From Candidatus Pantoea haifensis (GTDB lineage Bacteria > Pseudomonadota > Gammaproteobacteria > Enterobacterales > Enterobacteriaceae): 64,000 nt of DNA. Both the position numbers and the translations under genes were made by a program. Positions within the stretch are counted from its first letter, which is position 1. The number at the start of each line of letters is the position of its first letter. Location of the stretch: the NCBI GenBank assembly GCA_018842655.1, contig JAGTWN010000004.1, positions 1,178,001 through 1,242,000 on the forward strand. Direction: 5' to 3'. This document shows positions 19,392 through 30,519 of this stretch, one piece after another. Below the pieces are notes generated by a model. That model had not been told where the DNA came from. It made no database searches and saw nothing but the letters and a program-made list of their open reading frames with translations.

Positions 19392-20801
19392 TCATGGCGG
19401 CGCACATTAAATATTTTGCTGGCTCTTTAAGGGTGCCAAAGGTTGAGGCGGTTTCACCGAATCCCAGTCCCATATTATTGATACAGGCGGCGACAGTGGC
19501 ATAGGAGGTCAGGAGATCATAGCCCAGCAAATTAAGCAGCCAGATAAAAAACACCGTGAAGATCATATACAGAAAAAAGAAGCTCCACACCGAGCGCAGA
19601 ACCCGATCGGTGACCACGCTTTCGCCAATGCGGATGCTGAGTAAAGCACGAGGATGCGCCAGTTGGTGCAGTTCTTGCCGACTCTGTTTATACAACACCA
19701 GATAGCGTAATGCCTTAATACCGCCGCAGGTAGAGCCGACACAACCGCCAAAAAAGCTGGCCGTTAACAGCAGTACAATGGTGTGATGAGGCCAACTGGC
19801 ATAGTCGCCGGTCGCCAGCCCGTTATCAGTAATCATTGAGCTTGCCAGGAAAAAGCATGGACCAGGCTGTCGGTTACGTTATACATCCCGACATGCCAGA
19901 CCTGCCAGCCAGTAATTAACACCACGACCAGCGTGACCAGCAGAAAGAAGCGCAACTCGGCATTCTGGCGAAACGGCTGCAATGTGCGCTTTGACAGCAC
20001 GATATACCAGGCGGTGAAGTTGAGTGCTGAGAGCAGCGAAAACAAACCAGCCACCAGCTCAATCGCATGACTGTGATAATAACCGATACTTTCACTTCGC
20101 GTGGAAAATCCTCCGAGCGAAACGGTTGAAAGCCCGTGACACAGTGCATCAAACGCGGGCATACCCGCCAGCATATAAGCGGCCGAGCAGACCAGCCCAA
20201 GGGACAGATAAGTCAACCAAAGGCTACGCGAGGTATCCGCCAGACGCGGCGTAAGCCGCTCCTCTTTAAACGGCCCAGGCATTTCAGACTGATAAAGTTT
20301 CGCGCCACCAATGCCCAGTAACGGCAGAACAGCAACAGCCAACACGATTACGCCCAGGCCGCCGATGAAATTAAGTTGTGCGCGATAGTAGAGATAAGCC
20401 GTTGGTAATGCACTGACATCACCGATAACGGTGGCCCCGGTTGTGGTAATGCCCGATACGCCTTCAAACAGCGCATCTGCAAAGCTGAGACCGACAGAAT
20501 TATCTAACCACAACGGCATGGCGCTGATAACGGAGAACAGCAGCCAGAACAGAACAATAATCAGGAAGCCGTCGCGGGTTTTGAGCTGTATTCCTGTGCG
20601 TTTTGTGGCAAGCCATGCGGCTCCGCCGAGTGTGGCAAAGGTGAGAAAAGTGATCAAAAAGGCAAAATAGCTGCGCTCTTTGCTGAATAAAGCGACAAAC
20701 ATCGGTATCAGCATTGAGAAGCTGTAGAGAAACACCAGAAAACCGCACAGGTGAGTCACCACTCTGAGCCGTGTAAAGTCAAAATCGCGAAAAGACTGCA
20801 A
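19327..20801 (-). CDS. trkG: TrkG-type potassium uptake channel subunit (one-base break)
   Basis: Membrane subunit of the Trk K+ uptake system, working with TrkA and TrkE/SapD. It resembles E. coli TrkG closely (RVVTHLCGFLV, GIQLKTRDGF, LNFIGGLGVIVLAVAVLPLL). All four pore loops are present: GVSGITTTGAT, LSTVSLGGFS, SMITDNGLA and AACINNMGLGFG. The frame breaks at 19850-19854, where five As (minus-strand Ts) stand for six; restored, AFFLASSM joins ITDNGLA and the protein has 491 residues (TrkG 485). The start is TTG at 20801 with GGAG seven bases ahead. In E. coli K-12 trkG lies in the Rac prophage; here no phage genes are adjacent. Confidence 0.9.
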
Positions 20802-21262
20802 GGGGCTCTCCGGTTAAACGTGTATGAATTTGCGCAATCATTAAATAGCAAATAAATAAAATTTGGAAAATAACATTTTTACATGATGTTAATGGTGCTT
20901 GCTGTTCTCTCTTTTTGGCGGCTGGCCAACATCAAACCAGACGATGATAGCAACTTTTTAAAAGCCGCGACGCCTCATCATTCACCCCGGCCTGACTTTC
21001 AAACAGTCCAAAATGGTTTGAGACCATATTATTATAAATAATATAATTTGCTCATACTTTACTGTGAACATTAATGACTGGCGCGATTTCTGCTAACGCA
21101 AATCACATTTTTGTAACGTGCCACTGTAATGTTTATTGATCCACTTTATATTTAAATAAACCCGATCAGGCATAATACCCTCTTTCTTTCAACATAAACC
21201 ACAGAAGTTGTAGTTGACATTATCTCTTTTCGACTAAAAACCTCTGTTAACAGGGAAGAATT
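20802..21262. other. AT-rich intergenic region trkG / outer-membrane protein
   Basis: Divergent promoter region of 461 bases. A TTGACA at 21214-21219 is a plausible -35 element for the plus-strand gene, but the -10 is poor. No open frame, tRNA or strong hairpin seen. Confidence 0.4.
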
Positions 21263-22066
21263 ATGAATCATCAAACGGTAATGTCCTGTTGTGCGTCCTG
21301 TGCATTATTAATGCTTCCAGCCATGAGTCTGGCCGACGATGCCAACCTCGCTAAAAAACTGAGCAATCCGGTTTCTGATTTAATCAGTGTTCCTTTTCAA
21401 TATAACTATGATGAAAATGTTGGCGCGGGAAAAGGCTCGCGCAACCTGCTCAATATTCAACCCGTCATTCCTTTTAGTATTAGTGAAGACGCCAATATCG
21501 TAAGCCGTACAATATTACCCGTCATCTCTCAGCACGACGTGACACAATCTGGCTCTTCACAAAACGGCATTGGGGATGTGACCCAAAGTTTCTTTTACTC
21601 TCCCAAAAAACCCACCGATAGCGGTCTCATTTGGGGTGTAGGCACGGTATTGCTGCTTCCCACTGGCAGTGACAGCCTTCTGTCTGGTCGAAAATGGGGC
21701 GCAGGCCCTACGGCGGTTGGCCTGAAACAGAGCGGCCCCTGGACTTATGGCATGCTGGCTAACCATATTTGGGATTACGCTGGCGATAAAAATCGACCGT
21801 CAGTTAACGTGACCTATTTACAGCCCTTCCTGACTTATACTACGGCGTCTGCAACCACTGTTGCCCTGAATCTGGAATCTACTTACGACTGGCGTGAGAA
21901 TCAGTGGAGTGTTCCTGCTAATTTAATGGTCAATCAAATTATGAAGATTGGCGAGCAAACGGTTCAGGTCGGCGGTGGCGTTCGCTACTGGCTGGAACAT
22001 GATGATGATCGAGGCCCGCACGGATGGGGATTACGCCTTAATTTTACGCTTTTGCTGCCTCGATAA
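21263..22066 (+). CDS. Outer-membrane beta-barrel, phenol meta-pathway transporter family
   Basis: A 267-residue exported protein. Signal peptide to about residue 25 (ALLMLPAMSLA then DDANLAKKLSNP). The mature part has the features of the 'meta-pathway of phenol degradation' outer-membrane family: LISVPFQYNYDENVGAG, VIPFSISEDANIVSRTILPVI, GIGDVTQSFFYSPKK, WGVGTVLLLPTGSD, and a C-terminal strand GWGLRLNFTLLLPR that suits barrel assembly. Substrate unknown. GGGAAG precedes the ATG. Monocistronic, since hiuH is convergent downstream. Confidence 0.75.
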   Translation: MNHQTVMSCCASCALLMLPAMSLADDANLAKKLSNPVSDLISVPFQYNYDENVGAGKGSRNLLNIQPVIPFSISEDANIVSRTILPVISQHDVTQSGSSQNGIGDVTQSFFYSPKKPTDSGLIWGVGTVLLLPTGSDSLLSGRKWGAGPTAVGLKQSGPWTYGMLANHIWDYAGDKNRPSVNVTYLQPFLTYTTASATTVALNLESTYDWRENQWSVPANLMVNQIMKIGEQTVQVGGGVRYWLEHDDDRGPHGWGLRLNFTLLLPR

Positions 22067-22160
22067 GATTATTTTCGCTTTTACCGGTTAATAACCTGGC
22101 TCATTCATGGAGCCAGGTTAAGAACAGTATCCCACCGTAGTAATGTTTTTTTAAATCAGC

Positions 22161-22586
22161 TTAATTACCGCGATAGGTTGAATAACCGTATGGGCTTAAA
22201 AGCAAAGGAATATGATAATGTTCGCCGTTGTTCTCTAATTTAAATTCCACCGGAATTTCCGGGAAGAAGGTTTCTTGCTTAGTTTTTTCATAATAATCGC
22301 CCGTTTTAAATACCACCCGATAATTACCGCTGGTCAGTTTTTTGTCAGCAGGATAAAGCGCGGTGATGCGACCATTTTTGTCTGTCACGCCTGTGGCGAG
22401 CTTCACCCACGACGCATTAATTTGCTGATCAAGCTCAACTTCAACCCCCGCCGTTGGAATGCCGGTTTGGAGATTGAGAACATGAACGCTGAGCGGGTTT
22501 TTCATGGCAGGCATTTCTGCTGAGATTGCACTCACCAAAGGTGACATAACCAATACCGCGGTGAACAGCCCTTTTTTCATACTCAT
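22161..22586 (-). CDS. hiuH: 5-hydroxyisourate hydrolase, periplasmic transthyretin-like
   Basis: Hydrolyses 5-hydroxyisourate to OHCU in urate breakdown. The 141-residue precursor has a signal peptide ending VSAISA, then the transthyretin-like fold with LSVHVLNLQTGIPTAGVEVEL (catalytic His in the first strand), a second His in EHYHIPLLLSPYG and the family C-terminus YGYSTYRG, here followed by one Asn. Start 22586 is preferred over the ATG two codons later because AAGGAAG lies eight bases ahead. No other urate genes are nearby, as in E. coli, where the enzyme is also isolated. Confidence 0.93.
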   Translation of the reverse strand: MSMKKGLFTAVLVMSPLVSAISAEMPAMKNPLSVHVLNLQTGIPTAGVEVELDQQINASWVKLATGVTDKNGRITALYPADKKLTSGNYRVVFKTGDYYEKTKQETFFPEIPVEFKLENNGEHYHIPLLLSPYGYSTYRGN

Positions 22587-22876
22587 CTTCGCTTCCTTTT
22601 ATAATGAATTAACGCTCAGGAAGCCTACAGAGAGGTAAAAAGAACCGGTATTTTTCTCGTCGAAATCTGAAATTTCCTGGTAAACCCACCCGTGTCACCG
22701 CTATTGCCCACTGCGGCATTAACAGATGAACAATTTTAACCCTACTGTAACCGAGCCAGGGCAGACTTTTCAGCTATGATTATTAGCGATGTCAGGCAGT
22801 CAGATATTCAGTGTTTATCAACCATGAAACCGTGCGCCTCTGGCGTCGCATTTCGGTAAAGCATTTGAGGAACTGA

Positions 22877-23110
22877 ATGAAGCAAATCATCCGTGGTGAT
22901 AAAGAACCCGCTCATATTCTTGCAGCAACCCGGGCACTTGAGGCTCATATCTCCCGCTACGGCGAGGGAAACAAATATCATCCTGTTATCTATTCCATTG
23001 CTTATCGCAGCCGATTTTATCAAATCGAAGTCATTACCCGACGAGAAACCATGGTGGCCACCGTTATTACCGGTGTCAGAACGCTGACGCACCTCACTGG
23101 CGCAGCCTGA
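22877..23110 (+). CDS. DUF4060-like small protein
   Basis: A 77-residue protein with the pattern I associate with DUF4060 of enterobacteria: RGDKEPAHILAATRALEAHISRYGEGNKYHPVIYSI then a basic, beta-strand-rich VEVITRRETMVATVITGVRTL. GAGGAACTGA precedes the ATG. Function unknown; members occur scattered in enteric chromosomes and some prophages. Isolated between hiuH and yedK. Confidence 0.6.
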   Translation: MKQIIRGDKEPAHILAATRALEAHISRYGEGNKYHPVIYSIAYRSRFYQIEVITRRETMVATVITGVRTLTHLTGAA

Positions 23111-23211
23111 AGCGGCCTGTTTCCATTGAAAATCGCTGCAAGGACGCAGCGCAATGCGCCGCTCGCTTCACCGTCAGCCGATCACATCCTGCGTAAATGG
23201 CCAGCGGGCCG

Positions 23212-23886
23212 TTAATCGGGCGTGATTTTGTTAATCAGGTTCGCATCCTGATTTTTAATGCTGCCAACCGCTTTATCAACCGGATGCCAGGTGAACGCTT
23301 TTTCTGGCAGCGCGGCATCATGTGCAATTTCCTCAGCGCGCCTGGCGGATGTATTGCTGTCAAGCCACTCGCTGATAACGTCGGCGGTCAGTACCAGCGG
23401 GCGGCGGTCATGGATATCAACCATGCCTTTTTGACTGGCTGCGGTGACAATCACAAAACCTTCATGACCATGCTCTTTGTTATAAGGCGCTTTACCGATA
23501 GCGGCAAAAAACAGCGGCAGATGCTGCTTATGGTAAATAAAGTAAGGCTGTTTTTTATCGCCCTCTTTTTTCCATTCAAACCAGCCATCCGCCGGAACAA
23601 TAGCCCGCCCGTGAACCCACAAGGGTTTAAACATGCGCCCCGTCGCCGCCGTTTCTCCGCGAGCGTTAATCAGCGGCTGTTTATTCCACCATTCAGGGCC
23701 GTAGCCCCAGTAAACCGGATCAAGATGTAAATGTTCGTTGCGCTGATTGAGCAGCAATACTTTAGTACCGGGCGCAACGTTATAACGCCCTATGGGCTGC
23801 GGATCATAAATCAGTTCATCATCTTCGATTTTCAGCGCGTCGAAATAGTCGTCCCGACTGCTGTACTGCGCGAATCTTCCACACAT
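23212..23886 (-). CDS. yedK: SRAP abasic-site sensor YedK/HMCES
   Basis: Forms a protective covalent crosslink with abasic sites in single-stranded DNA. Family hallmarks: Met-Cys2 (MCGRF, the crosslinking Cys after Met removal), VAPGTKVLLL, INARGET, the glutamate motif DGWFEW and the histidine motif HDRRPL. 224 residues against 222 in E. coli. GGTGA lies just ahead of the ATG. In E. coli the gene is not near these neighbours, and no SOS box was obvious upstream. Confidence 0.95.
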   Translation of the reverse strand: MCGRFAQYSSRDDYFDALKIEDDELIYDPQPIGRYNVAPGTKVLLLNQRNEHLHLDPVYWGYGPEWWNKQPLINARGETAATGRMFKPLWVHGRAIVPADGWFEWKKEGDKKQPYFIYHKQHLPLFFAAIGKAPYNKEHGHEGFVIVTAASQKGMVDIHDRRPLVLTADVISEWLDSNTSARRAEEIAHDAALPEKAFTWHPVDKAVGSIKNQDANLINKITPD

Positions 23887-24082
23887 ATTTCACCTCTGTG
23901 ATAAGGGTAGCAAAAGTTATTCAAGAGAAGGTGATGTCTGGCGTACTGATTATAATTACTTAAGTCAGACAGTAATAAAAAAACGGGTCCTGAACAGTGC
24001 CTTGCCGCGCTGTTTCAGCATGAGGGCTAGCGGTCGCCCTCAATGTAACGAGGTTTTATTCATCGCCGATCAGGACGTAGAT

Positions 24083-24439
24083 ATGATTTATTTACGGTTC
24101 TTCTCTTTACTGTTCGTCATGTTAACCGCGGCTTGTCAGGTCACCACCGAACAAGCAAGAAATAAGGGCAGTCGTTTAGAGGGCCAGAGTAATAAGTCTG
24201 CTCAGCAGTTGAGTGAATGTATTTATAACCGATGGTCAACCACAACCGTTATTGCCAGGGATGACACGTCACACATTGAGAAATCTGATGTCAGAACCAC
24301 GGTTTTTACCTGGGAAGACTCAATGTTTGTTGATATCACGCCACAGGGTAAAGGGACGGATTATAAGTTTTATACCACTTTTGATATGGGCCCAACGGTC
24401 CTGGCCGATCGTAAAGCGATCGTGAGCCAGTGCAGTTAA
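24083..24439 (+). CDS. Small putative lipoprotein
   Basis: Start at 24083 gives a lipoprotein signal MIYLRFFSLLFVMLTAAC (lipobox LTAAC) and a 118-residue precursor. The mature part is polar, with one pair of cysteines (SECIYNRW and the C-terminal SQCS) that could form a disulfide. It resembles short enterobacterial lipoproteins of unknown function. AGGA is about nine bases ahead. An in-frame start 81 bases further up would put 27 residues before the signal and is not preferred. Confidence 0.65.
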   Translation: MIYLRFFSLLFVMLTAACQVTTEQARNKGSRLEGQSNKSAQQLSECIYNRWSTTTVIARDDTSHIEKSDVRTTVFTWEDSMFVDITPQGKGTDYKFYTTFDMGPTVLADRKAIVSQCS

Positions 24440-24765
24440 TGTTGCACCTCCTGAAGAGGGTGTTTCATCGCCTGCCATGCTGGGGGCACTGCGCGTCTCG
24501 CCTTTCCGCAACGGAACAGGCCACTCAGGCATGGAATGAGTGTAATCCGCTCGCTATTGATGAGGCAGTATTGCAACCTGCACTGATTCATCAGCACAAC
24601 GTCGCTACTACGCCAGGATCGACTCAGAGAGCCGCCTGGCTTATTCGTACAATTTACCCGCATCCAGCCAGGTTGTTGCGCAAATCGCTGGCGCAGTTGC
24701 GCAAGATATTTTTATAATGCTCTGCACTCCCTGCTATCCAACCCAGACAACTGAGCGAGTGCACT
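24440..24765 (+). promoter_or_regulatory. Upstream region of add
   Basis: 326 bases without a supported gene. A perfect TATAAT at 24713-24718 is the probable -10 of add, 48 bases before its ATG. Just before it lies a small inverted repeat around TTGCGCAA (two copies, 24675-24682 and 24697-24704). Confidence 0.5.
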
Positions 24766-25761
24766 ATGATCGATCCCAGACTTCCCCTTACCGATATCCA
24801 TCGTCATCTTGACGGCAATATTCGTGCACAAACCATTCTCGATTTAGGCCGCCAGTTTAATCTTGCCCTGCCTGCGAATTCGCTGGATGCCCTGCGTCCC
24901 CATGTTCAGGTCACGCAAAATGAACCCGATCTGGTGAGTTTCCTGCAAAAACTCGACTGGGGCGTAAAAGTATTGGGCGATTTAGAGGCCTGCCGCCGCG
25001 TAGCCAAAGAGAACGTAGAGGATGCTGCACGCGCCGGGATCCATTACACCGAGCTCCGTTTTTCACCAGGCTACATGGCGATGAACCATAACCTGCCGAT
25101 AGCTGGCGTGGTTGAAGCTGTTATTGATGGCATCAGGGCGGGCTGTCAGCAGCATCAAATTGAGGTGCGGCTGATTGGTATCATGAGTCGTACCTTTGGC
25201 GAAGAGGCCTGCCTGAGCGAATTAGAAGGCTTACTGGCGCATCGTGATCATATCACCGCCGTGGATTTAGCCGGCGATGAGCTGGGCTTCCCCGGCAGTG
25301 AATTTCTCAGCCACTTTACCCGCGCGCGTGACGCCGGTTTTCGCGTCACTGTCCATGCTGGCGAAGCCGCAGGCCCGGAAAGTATCTGGCAAGCGATTCG
25401 TGAACTGGGCGCAGAGCGCATCGGTCACGGTGTGAAAGCGATTGAAGATCGGGCGCTGATGGACTTTTTGGCCGAGCACCGTATCGGTATTGAATCCTGT
25501 CTGACCTCAAATATTCAAACCAGTACCGTCTCTTCTCTGGCGCACCATCCGCTGAAAGCTTTCCTCGATCACGGCATTCTGGCGACCATTAATACGGACG
25601 ATCCGGCGGTTCAGGGCGTTGAAATTGGTCATGAGTATGAACAGGCTGCTCCGGCTGCGGGTTTGAGCCAGGCGCATATGCGTCAGGCGCAGGAAAATGG
25701 TTTAGCCATCGCCTTTTTGAGCGGGGCGGAAAAAGCGGCGATTCGGGCTAAGGTGCAGTGA
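24766..25761 (+). CDS. add: Adenosine deaminase
   Basis: Zinc hydrolase converting adenosine and deoxyadenosine to inosine forms in purine salvage. 331 residues (E. coli 333). Metal and catalytic motifs: [10 protein letters not shown] at the N-terminus, [12 protein letters not shown] in the middle, RIGHGVKAI, and [11 protein letters not shown] near the end. Start has GAGCGAGTG ahead, a modest site. The neighbour ydgJ is convergent, the E. coli pairing, but malI/malX/malY are absent here. Confidence 0.96.
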   Translation: MIDPRLPLTDIHRHLDGNIRAQTILDLGRQFNLALPANSLDALRPHVQVTQNEPDLVSFLQKLDWGVKVLGDLEACRRVAKENVEDAARAGIHYTELRFSPGYMAMNHNLPIAGVVEAVIDGIRAGCQQHQIEVRLIGIMSRTFGEEACLSELEGLLAHRDHITAVDLAGDELGFPGSEFLSHFTRARDAGFRVTVHAGEAAGPESIWQAIRELGAERIGHGVKAIEDRALMDFLAEHRIGIESCLTSNIQTSTVSSLAHHPLKAFLDHGILATINTDDPAVQGVEIGHEYEQAAPAAGLSQAHMRQAQENGLAIAFLSGAEKAAIRAKVQ

Positions 25762-25857
25762 TTCAGGCATAAACCTGCCTGAATGACATGCCAAAAATGA
25801 ATAACTTATCTCAGGAGATGCGCCGTTCTTTTTTTACCCGCTTGCTTTAACGTTCAT

Positions 25858-25881
25858 AAAAAACGGGCCGAGGTGGCCCGT
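25858..25881 (-). terminator. ydgJ terminator
   Basis: On the minus strand, ACGGGCC-ACCTC-GGCCCGT followed by a run of Ts, 22 bases past the ydgJ stop. A further 8-bp hairpin without T-run (25761-25784) follows add. Confidence 0.8.
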
Positions 25882-25902
25882 TATAATTGAACGCTTTCGT
25901 CC

Positions 25903-26942
25903 TTATTTTAGCGAGAGCGTTTGACGTTTCTCGGCAGATTGCAGCCCCAGCTCAATCAGTTCCATGACCTGAATTGCCTCTTCTGCCGTGACCGGATTAC
26001 TGCCACGTCCGGCGATAGCATCGCGCACCGCAGCGTAATAAGCGGGATAGTTGCCAGGCTGGGTCATCAGCGTTTTTTCCGTCATGCTGTCGCCTTCAAC
26101 CAGCGTTAACGCGCCATCACGCATGTCATAGCCCCACTCCTCTTTCGGCGGAAAATCGCCTGACTTCAGACGATCTTCCTGCGGATCGAGGCCATATTTG
26201 ATATAACTGCCGCGCGTGCCGTGTACCTGATAGCGTGGCGACTCCGCGGCCACCAGCATGCTGGCATGCAGAACCACCCGACGCTGTGGATAGGTCAGCG
26301 TAGCGTGGAAATAGTCGGTGGTTTGCGCGCCAGGACGCATCTCAGCCAAATCGACATTAATAGCGACCGGCGGGCCAAACAGTTGCAGCGCCTGATCGAG
26401 CAAATGCGGTCCCAAATCGTACCAGATCCCACTGCCAGCGCCTTTCATTTCACGCCAACGCTGCCGCACTTCCAGGCGGAAACGATCAAAATGGGATTCC
26501 AGATAGCGCACCTCGCCGAGCGTGCCCTCCGCCAGCAGCTGCTTCAGCGTCAGGAAATCACTGTCCCAGCGGCGATTGTGAAACACGGAAAGCAGCAGCC
26601 CTTTGGCTTTAGCCAGCGCATCCAGCTCACGCGCTTGTGACAACGTCACGGTGAACGGTTTATCCACCACGACATGCTTGCCTGCATTTAAGGCGGCTTT
26701 AGCCAGGGGAAATGGGTATCGTTCGGGGTGGGGATAACAATTAATTGCAGCGTTGGATCGTCTAGCAGCGCCTGAGGATCAGCCACCACCTGAACGGATG
26801 GCCAGTCGGCGTGGACTTTGCTGGCATCGCTGCTGGAAATAGCTGCCAGCTCAACGTCAGGAGTGCCCGCTATTAACGGCGCATGGAACGTTTTGCTGGC
26901 AAAACCATATCCCATCAGACCAACACGAAGTTTATCGCTCAT
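25903..26942 (-). CDS. ydgJ: GFO/IDH/MocA oxidoreductase YdgJ (one-base break)
   Basis: NAD(P)-dependent sugar or inositol-type dehydrogenase of unknown substrate. N-terminal Rossmann segment VGLMGYGFASKTFHAPLI, then VIPTPNDTHFP and the family motif VVDKPFTV, followed by the C-terminal domain (FHNRRWDSDFLTLK, GSGIWYDLGPHLLDQ). The frame breaks at 26706-26709, where four Gs (minus-strand Cs) replace five; restored, HFPLAKAALNAGKHVVVDKP reads through. From the second ATG at 26942 the protein has 346 residues, exactly as in E. coli; AGGA is at proper distance from that ATG. Confidence 0.93.
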
Positions 26943-27019
26943 TCTCATTCCTCTTGTTCGCTAATCTGTCTGATTTAAGACCATTAACCAGGCCAGAACA
27001 AGGTGGAATTCCCTAAATA

Positions 27020-27936
27020 TCAGGAGATAGCACTTCGTGCCATCGGCCAGGCCGTTTGTGCCGCCAGGCTATCGTGTGCATCAAGGTTACGACGGCGAAA
27101 GTCACTTGGGCTGACACCCACCCGTTTGCGAAACACGCGAGAGAAGTAAAGCTGATCGTCATAACCCACTTCACGCCCAATGGTGGCAATCGGTTCCTGC
27201 GTGGTTTGCAGCAACAGCTTGGCGCGGATAACGCGCTGATCTTCGCGCCAGCGCAGCAAATTGACGCCCATTTGCTCGCGAAACAGATGGGCCAGCCGCG
27301 AGGGCGACAGGCAGACATGGCGGGCCACGTCTTCAATTTTAACCTCACTCGCCAGATGATTAGTCACATACTGGCAGGCTTCAACAACACGCGGATCGCG
27401 CACCTGCTGATGGCTGCGCGGATCCTCTTCTACGGCCCGCAGCAGCAGCCGTTCCAGCAGGTTCATCGCCAGCTCTTCGGCGAAGCGGCGTCCCGAATTG
27501 TGTGTTTGTTCAATGCTGGCGAACAGGCGATCAAATTCACCGCGCAGCGATTCGGGCAGATGCAGACGGCCTACCCCTCTTTTTCATCCTGCCATTGCAG
27601 CCAGTCATTCCAGTACGCACGTGGGCGGAAATAGACCCAGCGATGAAACCACTGCGGGCTGTCGGGTGCGCGGCCATAATAGTGGGCGGTTTTAGGCTGA
27701 AACAGCAGCATCTCGCCTGGCTCGCAGTCAAAGGCTTTTTCACCATCGAACACCCGGCCTTTACCTTTGATGGTCAGATTGAGGATATAGCCTTTCATGC
27801 CATGCGGACGATCTATAAAGAAATCCAGCGGACCGTCAGCGGTAATCGGCGTCAGACCCGCCACTAACCAGGCGTTAAATGCGTAACCCGGCAATAAGGG
27901 ATTTTGCTGTTCCGTTGGCTGTTCACGGTGATACAT
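27020..27936 (-). CDS. araC: Arabinose regulator AraC (one-base break)
   Basis: Arabinose-responsive activator/repressor of the ara genes. N-terminal cupin domain ([52 protein letters not shown]) and two C-terminal HTH motifs ([19 protein letters not shown] and [22 protein letters not shown]). The break is at 27574-27577: four Cs for five, so that EKEG should continue [10 protein letters not shown]. Restored from ATG 27936 it has 305 residues (E. coli 292). Position differs from E. coli, where araC adjoins araB: here it follows araFGH on the same strand. Confidence 0.95.
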
Positions 27937-28000
27937 AGTGCCCTCACATTGTCGTTGTTTAATCAAAGGCGGGCAGCACTGTCCGCCTGGTTACTGCACG

Positions 28001-28986
28001 TCATGCTTTATGTTTTTGTTTATAGCGGTCAAAAATAACCGCCGCTAACAGTATCAAACCGCGTACCACATACTGTGAGAATGGCGAGATATTCAATAAA
28101 TTCATCGCATTCTCAACGGTTCCCAGGATCAGCACGCCCGCAACCACATAAGAAATCTTGCCAATGCCACCTTTCAGCGAGACGCCGCCTAATACGCACG
28201 CGGAGATAACCACCAGCTCATAGCCCAGGGACGTCATTGGCTGACCGCTGGTCATGCGGGAAGCGAGAATAATGCCTGCCGCTGCCGAAACCAGCCCGGA
28301 AAGGATAAAGATGATGATACGGGTACGTACCACGGGAACGCCCGCTAATCGCGCAGCTTCTTCGTTGCCGCCAATTGCCAGCGTATTGCGGCCAAAGGTG
28401 GTTTTGTTTAGCAGGAAACCAAAGATCAGCATCGTGGCGATGGTGAGCCAGATCGGCGCGGGTATGCCCAGCCAGTTGGCAAATCCCAGGGTAAAGAAGC
28501 GTTCATCTTCAATACCCACCGCTTTACCATCAGAGAAAATATAGGCCAGCCCCGGACAATCTGCATTGTCGCCAGGGTCGTAATCAGCGCGTTGATCTTT
28601 AAACGGGCAATGACAAAACCGTTGATAAACCCCGTCAGCACACCGAGCAGCAAACCCGCCGCCACGCCGATCCATAAACTTTCCGTAAGGTTAATCACTA
28701 CCGCCGTGACCACGCCAGCACAGGCGATTACCGACGCCACTGATAAATCAAAATCCCCTGATGCCAGGCAGAACAGCATACCGCAGGCGACCATGCCGGA
28801 CATCGACATCGCCAGCCCGAGGCCTTTCATGTTAATAAACGAGCCAAAGTTTGGCACAAACACCGCGCAGGCGATAAACAGCAGCGCGAACACCACCAGC
28901 ATGCCGAAGTTGTCCCAGATACGGCCAAATTGCAGGCCACCGCGTGAGGCTGGCGGCGGTGTATTCGAAGTCGTGGATGAAGCCAT
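28001..28986 (-). CDS. araH: L-arabinose ABC permease AraH (one-base break)
   Basis: Membrane permease of the high-affinity arabinose importer AraFGH. About ten hydrophobic segments, with the family segment CGMLFCLASGDFDLSVASV near residue 70. The break is at 28550-28553, four Cs for five (IVRGLAYIFSDGKAVG after repair); restored length 328 residues, identical to E. coli AraH. It follows araG by 12 bases and precedes araC by about 64 bases, so it probably shares the araFGH transcript. Confidence 0.95.
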
Positions 28987-28998
28987 GTTGATCTCCTG

Positions 28999-30519
28999 TC
29001 AGGCCACGGCGGCCGCTTGGGTAGTTTTGGGCATCGCCAGGCTCAGCGTTTGCTGCTCCGTGGCTTCGTCGTGCAGCAACTCACCGGCAATCGCCCCTTC
29101 GCGCATCACAACGATGCGATCGGCCAGGCCCATGACTTCCGGCAGGTCACTGGAGGCAAACAGCACGGCAATGCCCCGATTTGCCAACTGATAGATCAGG
29201 TTATAGATTTCATGCTTAGCGCCGACGTCAATGCCGCGCGTCGGTTCATCAAGCAGGATCACTTTCATCTCTTCAGATAACCAGCGGCCCAGAATCGCCT
29301 TTTGCTGGTTGCCGCCAGAAAGGTTCATGATCAGCTGGTCGGCGCTGGGGGTTTTAATGTTGAGCGAGCGAATATGGCTCTCGGCATTTTTTGCTTCCCA
29401 GCCATTTTTGATCAGGCAGCCCGCCGCCAGGTTATGGCGGCGCGCACTGATATTGATGTTATCGCGTACCGAGTGAACCGGAATGATGCCTTCGGCTTTT
29501 CGATCTTCCGGGCACAACATCACACCGGCACGAATAGCATCAATCGGCTCGCGTAATCTGAGCGGCTCGCCATCCAGCAAGACCTGACCGCCGCGCAGTC
29601 TGGTGGCGCCAAACAGGCCTTTCAGCAGTTCGCTGCGGCCTGCGCCTACCAGACCAAACAAGCCGACGATTTCACCAGCATGCACATTTAATGAAACCGG
29701 CATGCGTACGCCTTTGGCCTCTACCTTATCCAGCGTCAGCCGGACGGCGCCTTTTGGACGAGGCGCATAGCCGTAAATATCCCCCAGATTGCGCCCAACC
29801 ATCGCCTGCACCAGATCGTCATGGCGGGTGGTTGCCATGTCGGTGAAGGTACGCACATAACGACCATCTTTGAACACGGTGATGGCATCGCTGAGGGCAA
29901 AAATCTCTTCCATGCGATGTGACACATAGAGCACGACTCGCCCTTGCGCCCGCAGTTGGCGGATCACACGAAATAAGTTTTCAATTTCTCGTGCAGAGAG
30001 TGAGCTGGTTGGCTCATCAAAGGCGATAATGTGGGCATTTCGCGCCAGGGCTTTGGCAATCTCAACCATTTGCCACTGACCAAGCGACAGGTATTTCAGT
30101 GGCATATCAGGATCGATATCCATACCGAGATTTTTTAACTGCAAGCCCGCTTCGTCACGCAGCACTTTACGATTTACCAGGCCATGTTTATGCGGGATCT
30201 GACCAAGATAGATATTTTCTGCCACGCTCATTTCAGGGATCAGATGCAGTTCCTGATAAATAATCGCCACGCCAGCATCGAGCGCATCCGTGGTGTGCTG
30301 GAAGTTTACCGGCTGACCTTTAATCCGTATCTCACCGCCGCTTGGCTGATAGCTGCCACTGAGAATTTTTAACAGCGTGGACTTCCCCGCACCGTTCTCC
30401 CCCATTAAGGCATGCACCTGACCGCCGTAACAGTCAAACGAGATATCCTGTAACGCTTTCACGCCAGGAAAGGTTTTACTGATGCCATGAAACGACAGAA
30501 AGGCTGAATCAGTGTTCAT
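28999..30519 (-). CDS. araG: L-arabinose ABC ATPase AraG
   Basis: Two fused ATPase domains energising arabinose uptake. First domain: Walker [10 protein letters not shown] near residue 40, then [18 protein letters not shown] and Walker [13 protein letters not shown]. Second domain: a degenerate Walker A ([10 protein letters not shown]), signature [16 protein letters not shown] and Walker [15 protein letters not shown]. Start chosen at 30519 ([17 protein letters not shown]), 506 residues against 504 in E. coli; AGGAGA is ahead. Between araF and araH in the usual order. Confidence 0.97.
   Translation of the reverse strand: MNTDSAFLSFHGISKTFPGVKALQDISFDCYGGQVHALMGENGAGKSTLLKILSGSYQPSGGEIRIKGQPVNFQHTTDALDAGVAIIYQELHLIPEMSVAENIYLGQIPHKHGLVNRKVLRDEAGLQLKNLGMDIDPDMPLKYLSLGQWQMVEIAKALARNAHIIAFDEPTSSLSAREIENLFRVIRQLRAQGRVVLYVSHRMEEIFALSDAITVFKDGRYVRTFTDMATTRHDDLVQAMVGRNLGDIYGYAPRPKGAVRLTLDKVEAKGVRMPVSLNVHAGEIVGLFGLVGAGRSELLKGLFGATRLRGGQVLLDGEPLRLREPIDAIRAGVMLCPEDRKAEGIIPVHSVRDNINISARRHNLAAGCLIKNGWEAKNAESHIRSLNIKTPSADQLIMNLSGGNQQKAILGRWLSEEMKVILLDEPTRGIDVGAKHEIYNLIYQLANRGIAVLFASSDLPEVMGLADRIVVMREGAIAGELLHDEATEQQTLSLAMPKTTQAAAVA

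Noticed and set aside
24430-24717. Possible 95-residue protein after the small lipoprotein gene
   Set aside because: GTG start inside the previous gene, no ribosome site, no recognisable motif, and the region carries the add promoter.
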